A stretch of 55,424 nt of DNA from the NCBI GenBank assembly GCA_947371275.1, contig CANBOV010000006.1:1-55424 (forward strand), given 5' to 3'. Shown here one piece after another: positions 29,870-38,472 of the stretch (its first letter is position 1; every line of letters starts with the position of its first letter). A program made the translations under genes and the position numbers. Source of the stretch: Flavobacteriaceae bacterium. GTDB taxonomy: Bacteria; Bacteroidota; Bacteroidia; Flavobacteriales; Flavobacteriaceae. Below the pieces are notes generated by a model, which was not told the DNA's origin, ran no database searches, and worked only from the letters and a program-made list of their open reading frames with translations.

Positions 29870-29900
29870 AAACTCGCAATTTAGTGTGAGTTTTTTTTTT
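29870..29900 (+). terminator. Rho-independent terminator after fabV
   Basis: A 9-bp stem with one G-U pair (29870-29878 with 29885-29893), then ten T. Confidence 0.8.
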
Positions 29901-30078
29901 GTTTTAGAATACGTACGCATTCTCAATGAGGACGCTTTTTTTTAACTGCCAGCAATCATTTCAATAATATCAATAGCACTTAGGGAACCGATAAAAAAAG
30001 TTAATTATTCCCATTTATTTGCTAGGCTTCTTAAATTAAAGTAACTTTAATCAATTAACATTATAAACGCAACTTCTA

Positions 30079-32718
30079 ATGAAAAAAATTACTTTGTTGC
30101 TGATACTCCTTTTTGGGATGTTAGCAAATGCTCAATCAATCGTAATTGGAACCGGTACCGCATCTACTGCAGGAACAGGTAGTGATCCAGTTGATGGTTA
30201 TTTTGAATCGTTTAGATATCAAATCGTATATACGGCAGCCGAATTAAGTGCTTCTTTAACTCCCTATGACCAAATTACAGCCTTAGGATTTTCAATAGAT
30301 GAAGATTATGGAGGAGGTCCTCTAGCCGCATATACCATCAAAATGGGCCATACAGCAGCAATTAATTCCGCAGCTCATAATGTAGACGCCACAACAGTAG
30401 TTAAAAATTCATTTGATTATGACCCTACTGCAACCGCTGCAGGAAGTTTTGATATGATTACTTTTGACACACCCTTCATCTGGAATGGAACCGATAATAT
30501 CGTAATCGAAATTTGTTCAGAAGGACCCAATGCTTTCGTGGCACCTTATGGTGGCGTTAGAGCTACAACTATGACAACGGGTTCAAGAAGGTTCAGAGTA
30601 GATGGTGATATTGCTTGTAGTACCGATACGGGTACGACTAGTGGTAACAGACCTAATATAAAATTTAACTATAGCGAGGGAATTCCCCCTTCATGTTTAC
30701 CTCCATCAGCAGGTCTTGCAACCGTTACTTCATCTTCAACAGCCACGCTAAGTTGGACTACTGGAGGTGCAGCCAATGCAGAAGTAGCAGTGCAGATAGC
30801 CGGTACTGGAGTTCCTGCATCAACTGATAATACAGGTGCAAATGTGTCTGGAATAACTTATAATGCGGCTTCATTACTGCCTCAAACGGATTATGAATTT
30901 TATGTTAGAGACGAATGTACCTTGGGAACCGAGTTCAGTACTTGGGCTGGCCCTTATACTTTTAATACAACCGTAATCCCTGGTTGTGCTACAAATCTAA
31001 CGCCTCTAGATGGGGCCATCGATGTATTTGTACCTACTGGTGTTACGTTTTCATGGGAGGCCCCAACGACTGGTGACCCTGCTATTTCCTATGATCTGTA
31101 CTATGGCTTAACACCAACTACCGTAAATATTTTAGTAGGTAACTATACCACCACATCAACAAACATCAATGTTTCAGGTTACGCAACTACCTTTTATTGG
31201 AAAATTGTGGCTAAGAATATAGGAGGAGACGCAATAGGCTGTCCCGTTTGGAGCTTTACTACCATTCCAGCTCCAGGCTACTGTTTAGACGCACCAAATG
31301 GTCAATACCCAATTGATCCTGCGGGGGTAACTCCTGACACTTGTGATGGTCTATTTGAAAATATCATTACCGATGTAGGTTACGCCGGTGAATATTCCTT
31401 GATAAATGTGACTTCAGGACAAACCTATGTTTTCAAAAGTTCGATTCCAACTGATTTAATTACTATTAGTGCTGACGATGGAGTAACTGCTGCTGCCTAC
31501 GGCACTGCATCAGTAACATGGGTGGCCACTATCACAGGTCAGGTGAGATTCTATACGCACATTGACGATCAATGTGGCTCTGACAGCAGTCCTAGAATCC
31601 GTTCTGTTATTTGCGGGATTCCAGCACCAGACGCACCTGACTTTGCCAATTTAGAAGGACCTCCTTCGGCAACCATTGATCAAGGAGGCACGGTAACGGT
31701 TTATGGTGAAGTTTTCGAAGCCGGACTAACCGATGTAACGACCGGACAAGCACCCGGAATCAATGCTTGGATAGGGTATAGCGATGTGAATTCAAATCCT
31801 ACTACTTGGTCTACTTGGGTGCCAGCAACCTTCAATACAGAAACCAGTAATGGAAATAATGATGAATACAGCGCAGTCATTGGCGATTTACTTGCTCCGG
31901 GAACCTATTATTATGCCACTCGCTTTAATTTGAATAATGGCGCCTATTTTTATGGTGGAATTGATACCATTAATAATGGCAACTTCTGGGATGGAACTAC
32001 TTATGTGAGCGGTATACTTACCGTTAATCCTCCAGCAGCTCCCGCTAATGATGAATGTGCTACAGCTATCCTGCTTACTGCCGGAGGAAGTTATGGAGAT
32101 TACCTCACAGACGGCACTAATTTTGGTGCTACTACGTCAACACAAACTGCTCCTACCACTTGTAATGGGTTTTTAGGTAATGATGTTTGGTTCAGCGTAG
32201 TTGTGCCTGCTAGCGGTAACATTACCATAGAAACGGGCGATTCTTCAACGGGTGAAACTAATTTAGATACCGTTATCACAGCCTATAGTGGCGATTGTAC
32301 AAATCCTGTTCAAGTGGGCTGTAACGATGACAACACAACCGCGGGTACTGCCTATTCTAAACTATCGTTAACAGGTCAAACTCCTGGAAATACTATTCTA
32401 ATTAGAGTGTATGAATATAACAATGATAATACAGGCGGATTTGGAATATCAGCCTACGATGCTTCGTTAAATACTAGTATATTTGATAATACCAACTTTA
32501 CTTATTATCCAAATCCAGTAAAAAACCTACTCAATCTATCAGTAAACCAAGCAATAGATTCCATCGAAGTATACAATCTACTAGGGCAAAAAGTAATTAC
32601 GGCTAAACCAAATGCAAACCAAATCCAGATTGACATGTCCAACTTAGCCGATGGGGCCTATCTAGTGAAAGTAACATCCAACAATCAAGAGAAATCATTT
32701 AAAGTCTTAAAACAGTAA
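30079..32718 (+). CDS. Large secreted protein with fibronectin III-like region and T9SS type A sorting domain
   Basis: An 879-residue cargo protein of the type IX secretion system. Residues 1-18 are a signal peptide. Residues of about 215-300 look like a fibronectin type III domain (ATVTSSSTATLSWTTGG, PQTDYEFYVRDEC), and a second such module follows at about 310-390. The C-terminal 70 residues are the sorting domain: YYPNPVKNLLNLS, IEVYNLLGQKV, DMSNLADGAYLVKV, KSFKVLKQ. No catalytic motif is seen. It probably acts at or beyond the cell surface. Confidence 0.88.
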   Translation: MKKITLLLILLFGMLANAQSIVIGTGTASTAGTGSDPVDGYFESFRYQIVYTAAELSASLTPYDQITALGFSIDEDYGGGPLAAYTIKMGHTAAINSAAHNVDATTVVKNSFDYDPTATAAGSFDMITFDTPFIWNGTDNIVIEICSEGPNAFVAPYGGVRATTMTTGSRRFRVDGDIACSTDTGTTSGNRPNIKFNYSEGIPPSCLPPSAGLATVTSSSTATLSWTTGGAANAEVAVQIAGTGVPASTDNTGANVSGITYNAASLLPQTDYEFYVRDECTLGTEFSTWAGPYTFNTTVIPGCATNLTPLDGAIDVFVPTGVTFSWEAPTTGDPAISYDLYYGLTPTTVNILVGNYTTTSTNINVSGYATTFYWKIVAKNIGGDAIGCPVWSFTTIPAPGYCLDAPNGQYPIDPAGVTPDTCDGLFENIITDVGYAGEYSLINVTSGQTYVFKSSIPTDLITISADDGVTAAAYGTASVTWVATITGQVRFYTHIDDQCGSDSSPRIRSVICGIPAPDAPDFANLEGPPSATIDQGGTVTVYGEVFEAGLTDVTTGQAPGINAWIGYSDVNSNPTTWSTWVPATFNTETSNGNNDEYSAVIGDLLAPGTYYYATRFNLNNGAYFYGGIDTINNGNFWDGTTYVSGILTVNPPAAPANDECATAILLTAGGSYGDYLTDGTNFGATTSTQTAPTTCNGFLGNDVWFSVVVPASGNITIETGDSSTGETNLDTVITAYSGDCTNPVQVGCNDDNTTAGTAYSKLSLTGQTPGNTILIRVYEYNNDNTGGFGISAYDASLNTSIFDNTNFTYYPNPVKNLLNLSVNQAIDSIEVYNLLGQKVITAKPNANQIQIDMSNLADGAYLVKVTSNNQEKSFKVLKQ

Positions 32719-32740
32719 TTCTTTTTTTATTTCAAAAAGT

Positions 32741-32774
32741 AAACCACCTATTTTTTAGGTGGTTTTTCTTTTTT
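32741..32774 (+). terminator. Rho-independent terminator after the T9SS cargo gene
   Basis: A perfect 10-bp stem AAACCACCTA/TAGGTGGTTT with a T5 loop, followed by a T-rich tail. Confidence 0.88.
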
Positions 32775-32782
32775 AGATATCT

Positions 32783-32790
32783 TATCTTTG
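32783..32790 (+). promoter_or_regulatory. -7 box upstream of the glycosyltransferase gene
   Basis: TATCTTTG, ending 14 nt before the ATG at 32805 and directly after the preceding terminator. Confidence 0.45.
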
Positions 32791-32804
32791 TTAAAATTTT
32801 AAGC

Positions 32805-33809
32805 ATGCAGTTTTCCATCATCATACCCGTTTACAACAGACCAGACGAAATCACAGAACTACTGGAAAGCTTAGTAGTTACTGAATATGACCAACCGTTT
32901 GAAGTGGTGATCATCGAAGATGGTTCTTCCATTAGCTGCAAAGAGGTAGTAGAGGTGTTTGCTTCAAAAATAACGATATCCTATTACTTTAAAGAAAATT
33001 CTGGTCCAGGCGACTCTCGTAATTTCGGAATGAAAGTAGCCAAAGGTGACTACTATATCATTTTTGACTCAGATTGCATAATCCCTAAGCAATACCTAGG
33101 GGAAGTAGCAGCCGAATTACAATCGCAATATGTCGATTGCTTTGGGGGTCCCGATGCGGCTTTAGACTCTTTTTCCGATGTGCAAAAAGCAATCAATTTT
33201 GCCATGACTTCTTTTTTAACGACTGGCGGAATCAGAGGCGGATCTGAAAAAGTAAACAAATTCCAACCCCGAAGTTTCAATATGGGTATCTCTAAAATAG
33301 CTTTTGAAGCTTCCAAGGGCTTCGGAAACATTCACCCCGGAGAAGACCCTGATTTATCCATTCGCCTATGGAAATTGGGTTATCAAACCCGCTTGTTCTC
33401 AAAAGCCTTTGTCTACCACAAAAGAAGAATCGATTGGGGCAAATTCACAGTGCAAGTAACCAAGTTTGGAAAAGCACGTCCCATATTAAACAGCTGGTAT
33501 CCTGAATTCAACAAATTAACGTTTTTCTTTCCAACTGTTTTTATCCTTGGATTCTGTGGCGCACTATTCGTATTACTATGGGGTATACTGTTCCCAATCT
33601 ATTGCTATACAGCCTATTTTCTAGCTGTTTTTTTAGTAGCGTCGTGGCAAAACAAAAACCTTAAAATTGGTTTCTTATCCTTAATTGCGGTATACAAACA
33701 GTTCACAGGTTATGGCGTCGGATTCCTAAAATCCTACATAAAAGTCATCCTACTCAATCAAAAACCCGAACTAGCATTCCCCGAACTATTCTTTAAAAGT
33801 AAATCATGA
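32805..33809 (+). CDS. Family 2 glycosyltransferase
   Basis: A 334-residue membrane-associated glycosyltransferase. The GT-A domain (about residues 1-230) shows FSIIIPVYNRPDEI, VVIIEDGSS, NSGPGDSRNFGMKVAKGDY, the metal-binding DSDC segment (IIFDSDCIIP) and GEDPDLSIRLWKLGY. Two hydrophobic segments occupy about 245-290. The acceptor and sugar donor cannot be told. Its stop overlaps the coaE start by 4 nt. Confidence 0.88.
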   Translation: MQFSIIIPVYNRPDEITELLESLVVTEYDQPFEVVIIEDGSSISCKEVVEVFASKITISYYFKENSGPGDSRNFGMKVAKGDYYIIFDSDCIIPKQYLGEVAAELQSQYVDCFGGPDAALDSFSDVQKAINFAMTSFLTTGGIRGGSEKVNKFQPRSFNMGISKIAFEASKGFGNIHPGEDPDLSIRLWKLGYQTRLFSKAFVYHKRRIDWGKFTVQVTKFGKARPILNSWYPEFNKLTFFFPTVFILGFCGALFVLLWGILFPIYCYTAYFLAVFLVASWQNKNLKIGFLSLIAVYKQFTGYGVGFLKSYIKVILLNQKPELAFPELFFKSKS

Positions 33810-34390
33810 CCAAAATAATAGGTTTGACAGGCGGTATAGGCAGCGGTAAATCTTTCGTGGCCCAGTATATGAAATCGGTAGGGATTCCGGTCTACATAGC
33901 CGATGAAGAAGCCAAAAAACTAATGGCATCTGCAGAAATGGAGCAGGAGGTAACCAAAGCGCTAGGATCAGGAATTCTAACAGACGGTCATATAGACAAA
34001 AATAAACTAGCTCAATTAGTCTTCAACCATCCTGATAAACTGCAAATCCTAAACTGCATCGTTCATCCCAAAGTTAAACAGCACTTTGACCAATGGGTAC
34101 AACACCATAAAACCCATCCGCTGCTGGTCAAAGAAACCGCCATTCTATTTGAAAGCGGAAGCTACATAGACTGCGACAGCATCATAACAGTCACAGCCCC
34201 AATGGAATTGCGTATTCAAAGGGTAATCCATCGCGACCACACCACCAAAGAACAAGTTTTGCAACGCATCGAAAACCAATGGACTGACGAACAACGCATT
34301 GCTAAAAGTGATTACACAATTAACAATATTTCTGTTAAAGAAACAGAAAGCCAAGTCAATGAAATCCTTAATTTATTAAAAATTCAATAA
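33806..34390 (+). CDS. coaE: Dephospho-CoA kinase
   Basis: It phosphorylates dephospho-CoA to give coenzyme A. The 194-residue P-loop kinase has GLTGGIGSGKS (residues 6-16), IYIADEEAKKLM-like VYIADEEAKKLM, HPKVKQHF, KETAILFESG and the lid region RVIHRDHTTKEQVLQRI. It overlaps the glycosyltransferase stop by 4 nt, so the two are translated in tandem. Confidence 0.95.
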   Translation: MTKIIGLTGGIGSGKSFVAQYMKSVGIPVYIADEEAKKLMASAEMEQEVTKALGSGILTDGHIDKNKLAQLVFNHPDKLQILNCIVHPKVKQHFDQWVQHHKTHPLLVKETAILFESGSYIDCDSIITVTAPMELRIQRVIHRDHTTKEQVLQRIENQWTDEQRIAKSDYTINNISVKETESQVNEILNLLKIQ

Positions 34391-34428
34391 TTTTAACGAC
34401 AGATGTTAATGTTTGGTTAATGTATTTA

Positions 34429-34456
34429 TTGTATAAATGTTAAAATGCTAAATTTG
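34429..34456 (+). promoter_or_regulatory. Promoter of the two-component system, abutting the start codon
   Basis: TTG (34429-34431), a 17-nt spacer and TAAATTTG (34449-34456). Only 4 nt separate the box from the kinase ATG at 34461, so the mRNA would have almost no leader. Confidence 0.6.
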
Positions 34457-34460
34457 TGTA

Positions 34461-36044
34461 ATGAATAAATTGTTTTTCAGATTATTGGTCATCTTAATGA
34501 GCTTGTCTTTAATAGGCATCATTCTTGTTCAGGTGTATTGGTTTGACAAATCATTCGAAAATAACGAAGAACAATTCAAATTTCACGTTAAACAAGTTCT
34601 CGGAAATGTTGCAGATAAGTTACAAAAACAAGAAGCCTATAATTTCTACGAACAATACAATCATGTCAAAGACAGTATGGGGAAGACCCCAAAAAGAAGT
34701 GATTTCTTAGAACTGTTTTTATACCAAAGAGATACCCGCACAAATGAGACCATAATATACTCTAATAATATCATCTCAGATGATTACGGAGTATCCCCCT
34801 CGTTCTTTGATAAAAATGCAGATAATAAAGCGTCGATAAAGAAGTATACCTCCAAAAGTAAAACCGAAGTATACAACCAAGGAATTGACAATCCCAATGT
34901 GAAACAAAAAATTGCACCCGATGTGAAAATGGAGAAGATCGCTTCCCTAGATTCATGGAAAGATGCCCAATTCGAAATGCTTTACAAAGACATGGCCGCC
35001 CTAAAACCAATACAGGAAAGGGTGAGTGTCGATAAACTTCAAAAACTATTGGCCGACGAACTTATAGAATACGGAGTTAAAACGCCTTTCGAATTTAACG
35101 TATACAGCAACGGATTAGCAACCAAAATAAAATCGGAACATTTTAATTATGATAAGTCAGCGACCTATTCGATTCCTGTTTTTATTGACAATGAAGGAAA
35201 TAATAAGTACCAACTGTTAGTGACCTTCCCGCAAAAAAAGAAGTTCTTGTTTTCAGAATTAATCAGCATTTGTCTATTGTCCATCATTTTCACACTAGTG
35301 ATTATAGTAGCCTATTCAAGCGCCCTAAGTCAGTTAATTAAACAACGACAGATTTCTGAAATCAAAACCGATTTCATAAACAACATGACCCACGAATTCA
35401 AAACACCTATTGCAACCATCAATTTAGCACTAGATGCCATCAAGAATCCTAAAGTCATAGACGATAAAGAAAAAGTGCAACGCTACTTGCAAATGATCCG
35501 AGATGAAAACAAACGCATGCACGCCCAAGTTGAGAATGTATTGCGCATCTCCAAACTGGAAAAGAAAGAATTAGAAATAAATAAAGAAACAAACGATGTC
35601 CATGACATCATCCAAGATGCTATCGAACACGTAAGTTTGATTGTAGAAGATAGAAACGGTACCATTACAACGCATTTAGACGCCAAAAGAACCTCTGTGT
35701 TATTAAATGATGTCCACTTTACCAACGTACTAGTAAACATCCTTGACAATGCCATTAAATACTCGCCAAACCAACCTGTTATTGATATCTATACCGAGAA
35801 CGTAAAAGAGTTTGTCATCATCAAAATAAAAGACCAAGGGGCCGGAATGACAAAAGCAGCTCAAAAACGAATATTTGAAAAATTTTATCGCGAACATACC
35901 GGCGATTTGCATAATGTAAAAGGTCATGGTTTAGGTTTAGCTTACGTTAAACGAATTGTAGAAGATCACAACAGCGAAGTATTCGTTGAAAGTGAAAAAG
36001 GAAAAGGAAGCACATTTATTATTAAAGTCCCACTCATAAATTAA
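34461..36044 (+). CDS. Sensor histidine kinase (RprX-like)
   Basis: A 527-residue membrane kinase. Two transmembrane segments (about residues 5-27 and 265-288) flank a periplasmic sensor domain of some 235 residues. The dimerisation/phosphoacceptor helix has NNMTHEFKTP with His311. The ATPase domain shows NILDNAIKYSP, DQGAGM and GHGLGLAYVKRIV. There is no HAMP domain. The response regulator follows by 4 nt. Architecture and neighbour resemble Bacteroides RprXY, but the signal is unknown. Confidence 0.92.
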   Translation: MNKLFFRLLVILMSLSLIGIILVQVYWFDKSFENNEEQFKFHVKQVLGNVADKLQKQEAYNFYEQYNHVKDSMGKTPKRSDFLELFLYQRDTRTNETIIYSNNIISDDYGVSPSFFDKNADNKASIKKYTSKSKTEVYNQGIDNPNVKQKIAPDVKMEKIASLDSWKDAQFEMLYKDMAALKPIQERVSVDKLQKLLADELIEYGVKTPFEFNVYSNGLATKIKSEHFNYDKSATYSIPVFIDNEGNNKYQLLVTFPQKKKFLFSELISICLLSIIFTLVIIVAYSSALSQLIKQRQISEIKTDFINNMTHEFKTPIATINLALDAIKNPKVIDDKEKVQRYLQMIRDENKRMHAQVENVLRISKLEKKELEINKETNDVHDIIQDAIEHVSLIVEDRNGTITTHLDAKRTSVLLNDVHFTNVLVNILDNAIKYSPNQPVIDIYTENVKEFVIIKIKDQGAGMTKAAQKRIFEKFYREHTGDLHNVKGHGLGLAYVKRIVEDHNSEVFVESEKGKGSTFIIKVPLIN

Positions 36045-36048
36045 CAAT

Positions 36049-36750
36049 ATGGAAACAAACAAAAAAATTCTTTTAGTCGAAGATGATCAGAACTTCGGAA
36101 TAGTCCTGCGGGAGTATTTGACATTAAATGATTTTGAAGTAACCTTAGCCAAAAACGGCATGGAAGGTTTTGAAAAATTCAAAAAAGACAACTATGATCT
36201 TTGCATCTTAGACGTCATGATGCCCTACAAAGACGGTTACACTCTTGCCAAAGAAATCAGAGAGAAAAACAAAGATGTACCTCTTATTTTCTTAACGGCC
36301 AAATCCATGAAGGAAGATGTAATGAAAGGATATAAAGTGGGTGCCGATGATTACCTAAACAAACCGTTCGACTCTGATGTGCTATTAATGAAAATCAAAG
36401 CCATCATTCAAAGAAAATCAGCTGAGACTAAAAACGAACCGGCTAAATTTGAATTCCAAATTGGTAAATTCCATCTTAATTCTAAATTACGCTATTTGAA
36501 ATTAGGCGAGAACGAACCTATAAAATTATCTCCAAAAGAATCCGATCTATTAAAAATGATGGCGCTATATGAAAATGATTTAATGCCAAGAGAATTAGCA
36601 CTAACAAAAATATGGAGAGAAGACAACTACTTCACCTCAAGAAGTATGGACGTGTATATTGCTAAACTTCGTAAATACCTAAAAGAAGATCCAAACGTGG
36701 AAATCCTAAACATCCACGGAGAAGGTTTCCGATTGGTCATCAAAAAATAA
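36049..36750 (+). CDS. OmpR-family response regulator (RprY-like)
   Basis: A 233-residue DNA-binding regulator paired with the preceding kinase. The receiver domain has LLVEDDQNFG, phosphoacceptor Asp55 in LDVMMPYKDG, FLTAKSM and the conserved lysine in GADDYLNKPF. The C-terminal winged helix (about residues 135-233) includes IKLSPKESDLLKMMA, SRSMDVYIAKLRKYL and ILNIHGEGFRLV. A terminator follows. Confidence 0.93.
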   Translation: METNKKILLVEDDQNFGIVLREYLTLNDFEVTLAKNGMEGFEKFKKDNYDLCILDVMMPYKDGYTLAKEIREKNKDVPLIFLTAKSMKEDVMKGYKVGADDYLNKPFDSDVLLMKIKAIIQRKSAETKNEPAKFEFQIGKFHLNSKLRYLKLGENEPIKLSPKESDLLKMMALYENDLMPRELALTKIWREDNYFTSRSMDVYIAKLRKYLKEDPNVEILNIHGEGFRLVIKK

Positions 36751-36763
36751 GCATTAAAGTATA

Positions 36764-36795
36764 AAGGCTTCTGGTAACAGAGGCCTTTTTTTTTT
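36764..36795 (+). terminator. Rho-independent terminator after the two-component system
   Basis: A 10-bp stem with one G-U pair (36764-36773 with 36778-36787), GTAA loop, and a T-run that touches the stop codon of the convergent thioesterase gene. Confidence 0.85.
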
Positions 36796-37531
36796 AGGCT
36801 AGCTGTACGCGCAAAGCAAAACAAGCTTTGTCCTCGCGCTTTAAAGCAAAGGTGAGGGAAGCAGCGGTTTCATAGCGGTGGATGCAAACAAGGTCATGGA
36901 AGGATACTTCTTTCATATAGTTCATATCCAAACTGCAAATACGCTGTTGCGCAAAGGTATCAAGAGCAACGGTATCCAAACACCACTCCAAATACTTAAC
37001 GCTATTAGCATGATTCACTATATCTAAATCGGATAAGACTACCATATGTTGCCCCACTGCAATCATCTCAGATGGCAACTCAATTTTACCCACCGGCACT
37101 GTAGTGGCTGGATCAGGATAAATGACAAAATGATCAAAAGGCAATTGTAACGCCTCAGGTCTGCGACTATTTGTATTGAATACTGCCCAAAAGGTTTCGC
37201 ATCCTACAATCTTTCGGTCTCCTAAGTACACTTCCAAACAACGTATCGAACGGGAGTTTTCCAACGAATTAATCCACGTTTTTATTGTAACCACATCACG
37301 CCACTTTGGAAGTTCTGTAATTTCTACCCGCATCCGACTCAATACCCAAGCTTGATTATGTAATTGCATATCTGTAAAACTAATTCCCCCTTGCTCAGCA
37401 TGCAAAGCCGCCGTCAACTGCAAGAGATTGCACAATTCAGTATGCTTCAAGTACCCATCAGGATAACATTGCAAAAAGTTCACCGTCCATTCTTGGGTCA
37501 GTATCGATGTGAAATTAGATGATATAGGCAT
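36794..37531 (-). CDS. Acyl-ACP thioesterase
   Basis: It probably releases free fatty acids from acyl-carrier protein. The 245-residue protein has two hotdog halves: the first with LQLTAALHAEQGG and QAWVLSRMRVEI, the second with the active-site segment SDLDIVNHANSVKYLEWCLD (Asn/His, residues of about 168-187), as in the FatA/acyl-ACP thioesterase family. Its start codon shares one base with the miaA stop, so the two are coupled. The substrate chain length is unknown; an acyl-CoA thioesterase is an alternative. Confidence 0.85.
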   Translation of the reverse strand: MPISSNFTSILTQEWTVNFLQCYPDGYLKHTELCNLLQLTAALHAEQGGISFTDMQLHNQAWVLSRMRVEITELPKWRDVVTIKTWINSLENSRSIRCLEVYLGDRKIVGCETFWAVFNTNSRRPEALQLPFDHFVIYPDPATTVPVGKIELPSEMIAVGQHMVVLSDLDIVNHANSVKYLEWCLDTVALDTFAQQRICSLDMNYMKEVSFHDLVCIHRYETAASLTFALKREDKACFALRVQLA

Positions 37532-38469
37532 TAGTGCTCGTTCGAGTTAGCATTAACCAATTGGTCTATAGTATTCGTAATTAGTGTGCGTTCAGTTTGA
37601 TAATCAAACCAATGAGCGGTTTCCGCACGCTTAAACCAGGTCAGTTGTCGCTTGGCAAACCGTCGAGTATTGATCTTAATGGCTTCTACCGCCTCGGCTA
37701 TAGTAATCGTGCCATCCAAATAATCAAACAACTCTCGATAACCCACCGTCTGCAATGCATTCAAATGGCGCTGCGGATACAATGCCTCAACTTCAGCAAG
37801 TAATCCTTCGGCCATCATCAAGTCAACCCGCAGGTTTATGCGGTCATAAAGCACCTCCCGCTCGGCGTCCAACGCAATCACTATCGGAGTGAAGGAGCGC
37901 TCATTAGCTTTCTTTCCAAGGAAACTAGAATAGGGTTGACCACTGCCCAAACTTACCTCCACAAAACGCTTCATACGCTGCGGATTTTGTAAAGTCTGCG
38001 AATTCTCAATAGCCAAATACCGGTAATACGCTGGGTCCAATTCCTTCAACTTGTCTTGTAAGTAAGTGATTCCAAATTCTTCATAATCAGAATTTAACTT
38101 CTTTCTTACGGATTCATCTATCTCCGGAAAATCATCAAACCCTTTAAGTATGGCATTAACATAAAGTCCCGAACCTCCTACCATAATCTGTATATTGTTT
38201 TCTTGAAATAAACCCTCGAGTAAGCCCAAAGCCTCTTCTTCAAAATCGCCTACACTATAAGCCTCATGCACCGATTTGTTTTGTATAAAATAATGGGGAA
38301 CGGCGGCCAATTCATCTGCCGTAGGGACTGCCGTACCTATGCGCATTTCTTTATAAAACTGCCGACTGTCACAGGAAATAATACTGCAGCCATACTGTTG
38401 CGCCAATGCAATACTCAACGAGGTCTTCCCTATAGCCGTAGGCCCTATGATGGTAACTAAATAATTCAT
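37531..38469 (-). CDS. miaA: tRNA dimethylallyltransferase
   Basis: It prenylates A37 of tRNAs reading UNN codons. The 312-residue protein has the P-loop GPTAIGKTSLSIALA (residues 9-23), SCDSRQFYKEMRIGTAVP, YFIQN, GGSGLYVNAIL and the C-terminal QTVGYRELFDYLDG and RRFAKRQLTWFKR. Length is typical. It lies between the thioesterase (1-nt overlap) and the exonuclease/GIY-YIG gene (3-nt gap), forming a minus-strand operon. Confidence 0.96.
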   Translation of the reverse strand: MNYLVTIIGPTAIGKTSLSIALAQQYGCSIISCDSRQFYKEMRIGTAVPTADELAAVPHYFIQNKSVHEAYSVGDFEEEALGLLEGLFQENNIQIMVGGSGLYVNAILKGFDDFPEIDESVRKKLNSDYEEFGITYLQDKLKELDPAYYRYLAIENSQTLQNPQRMKRFVEVSLGSGQPYSSFLGKKANERSFTPIVIALDAEREVLYDRINLRVDLMMAEGLLAEVEALYPQRHLNALQTVGYRELFDYLDGTITIAEAVEAIKINTRRFAKRQLTWFKRAETAHWFDYQTERTLITNTIDQLVNANSNEH

Positions 38470-38472
38470 CCG

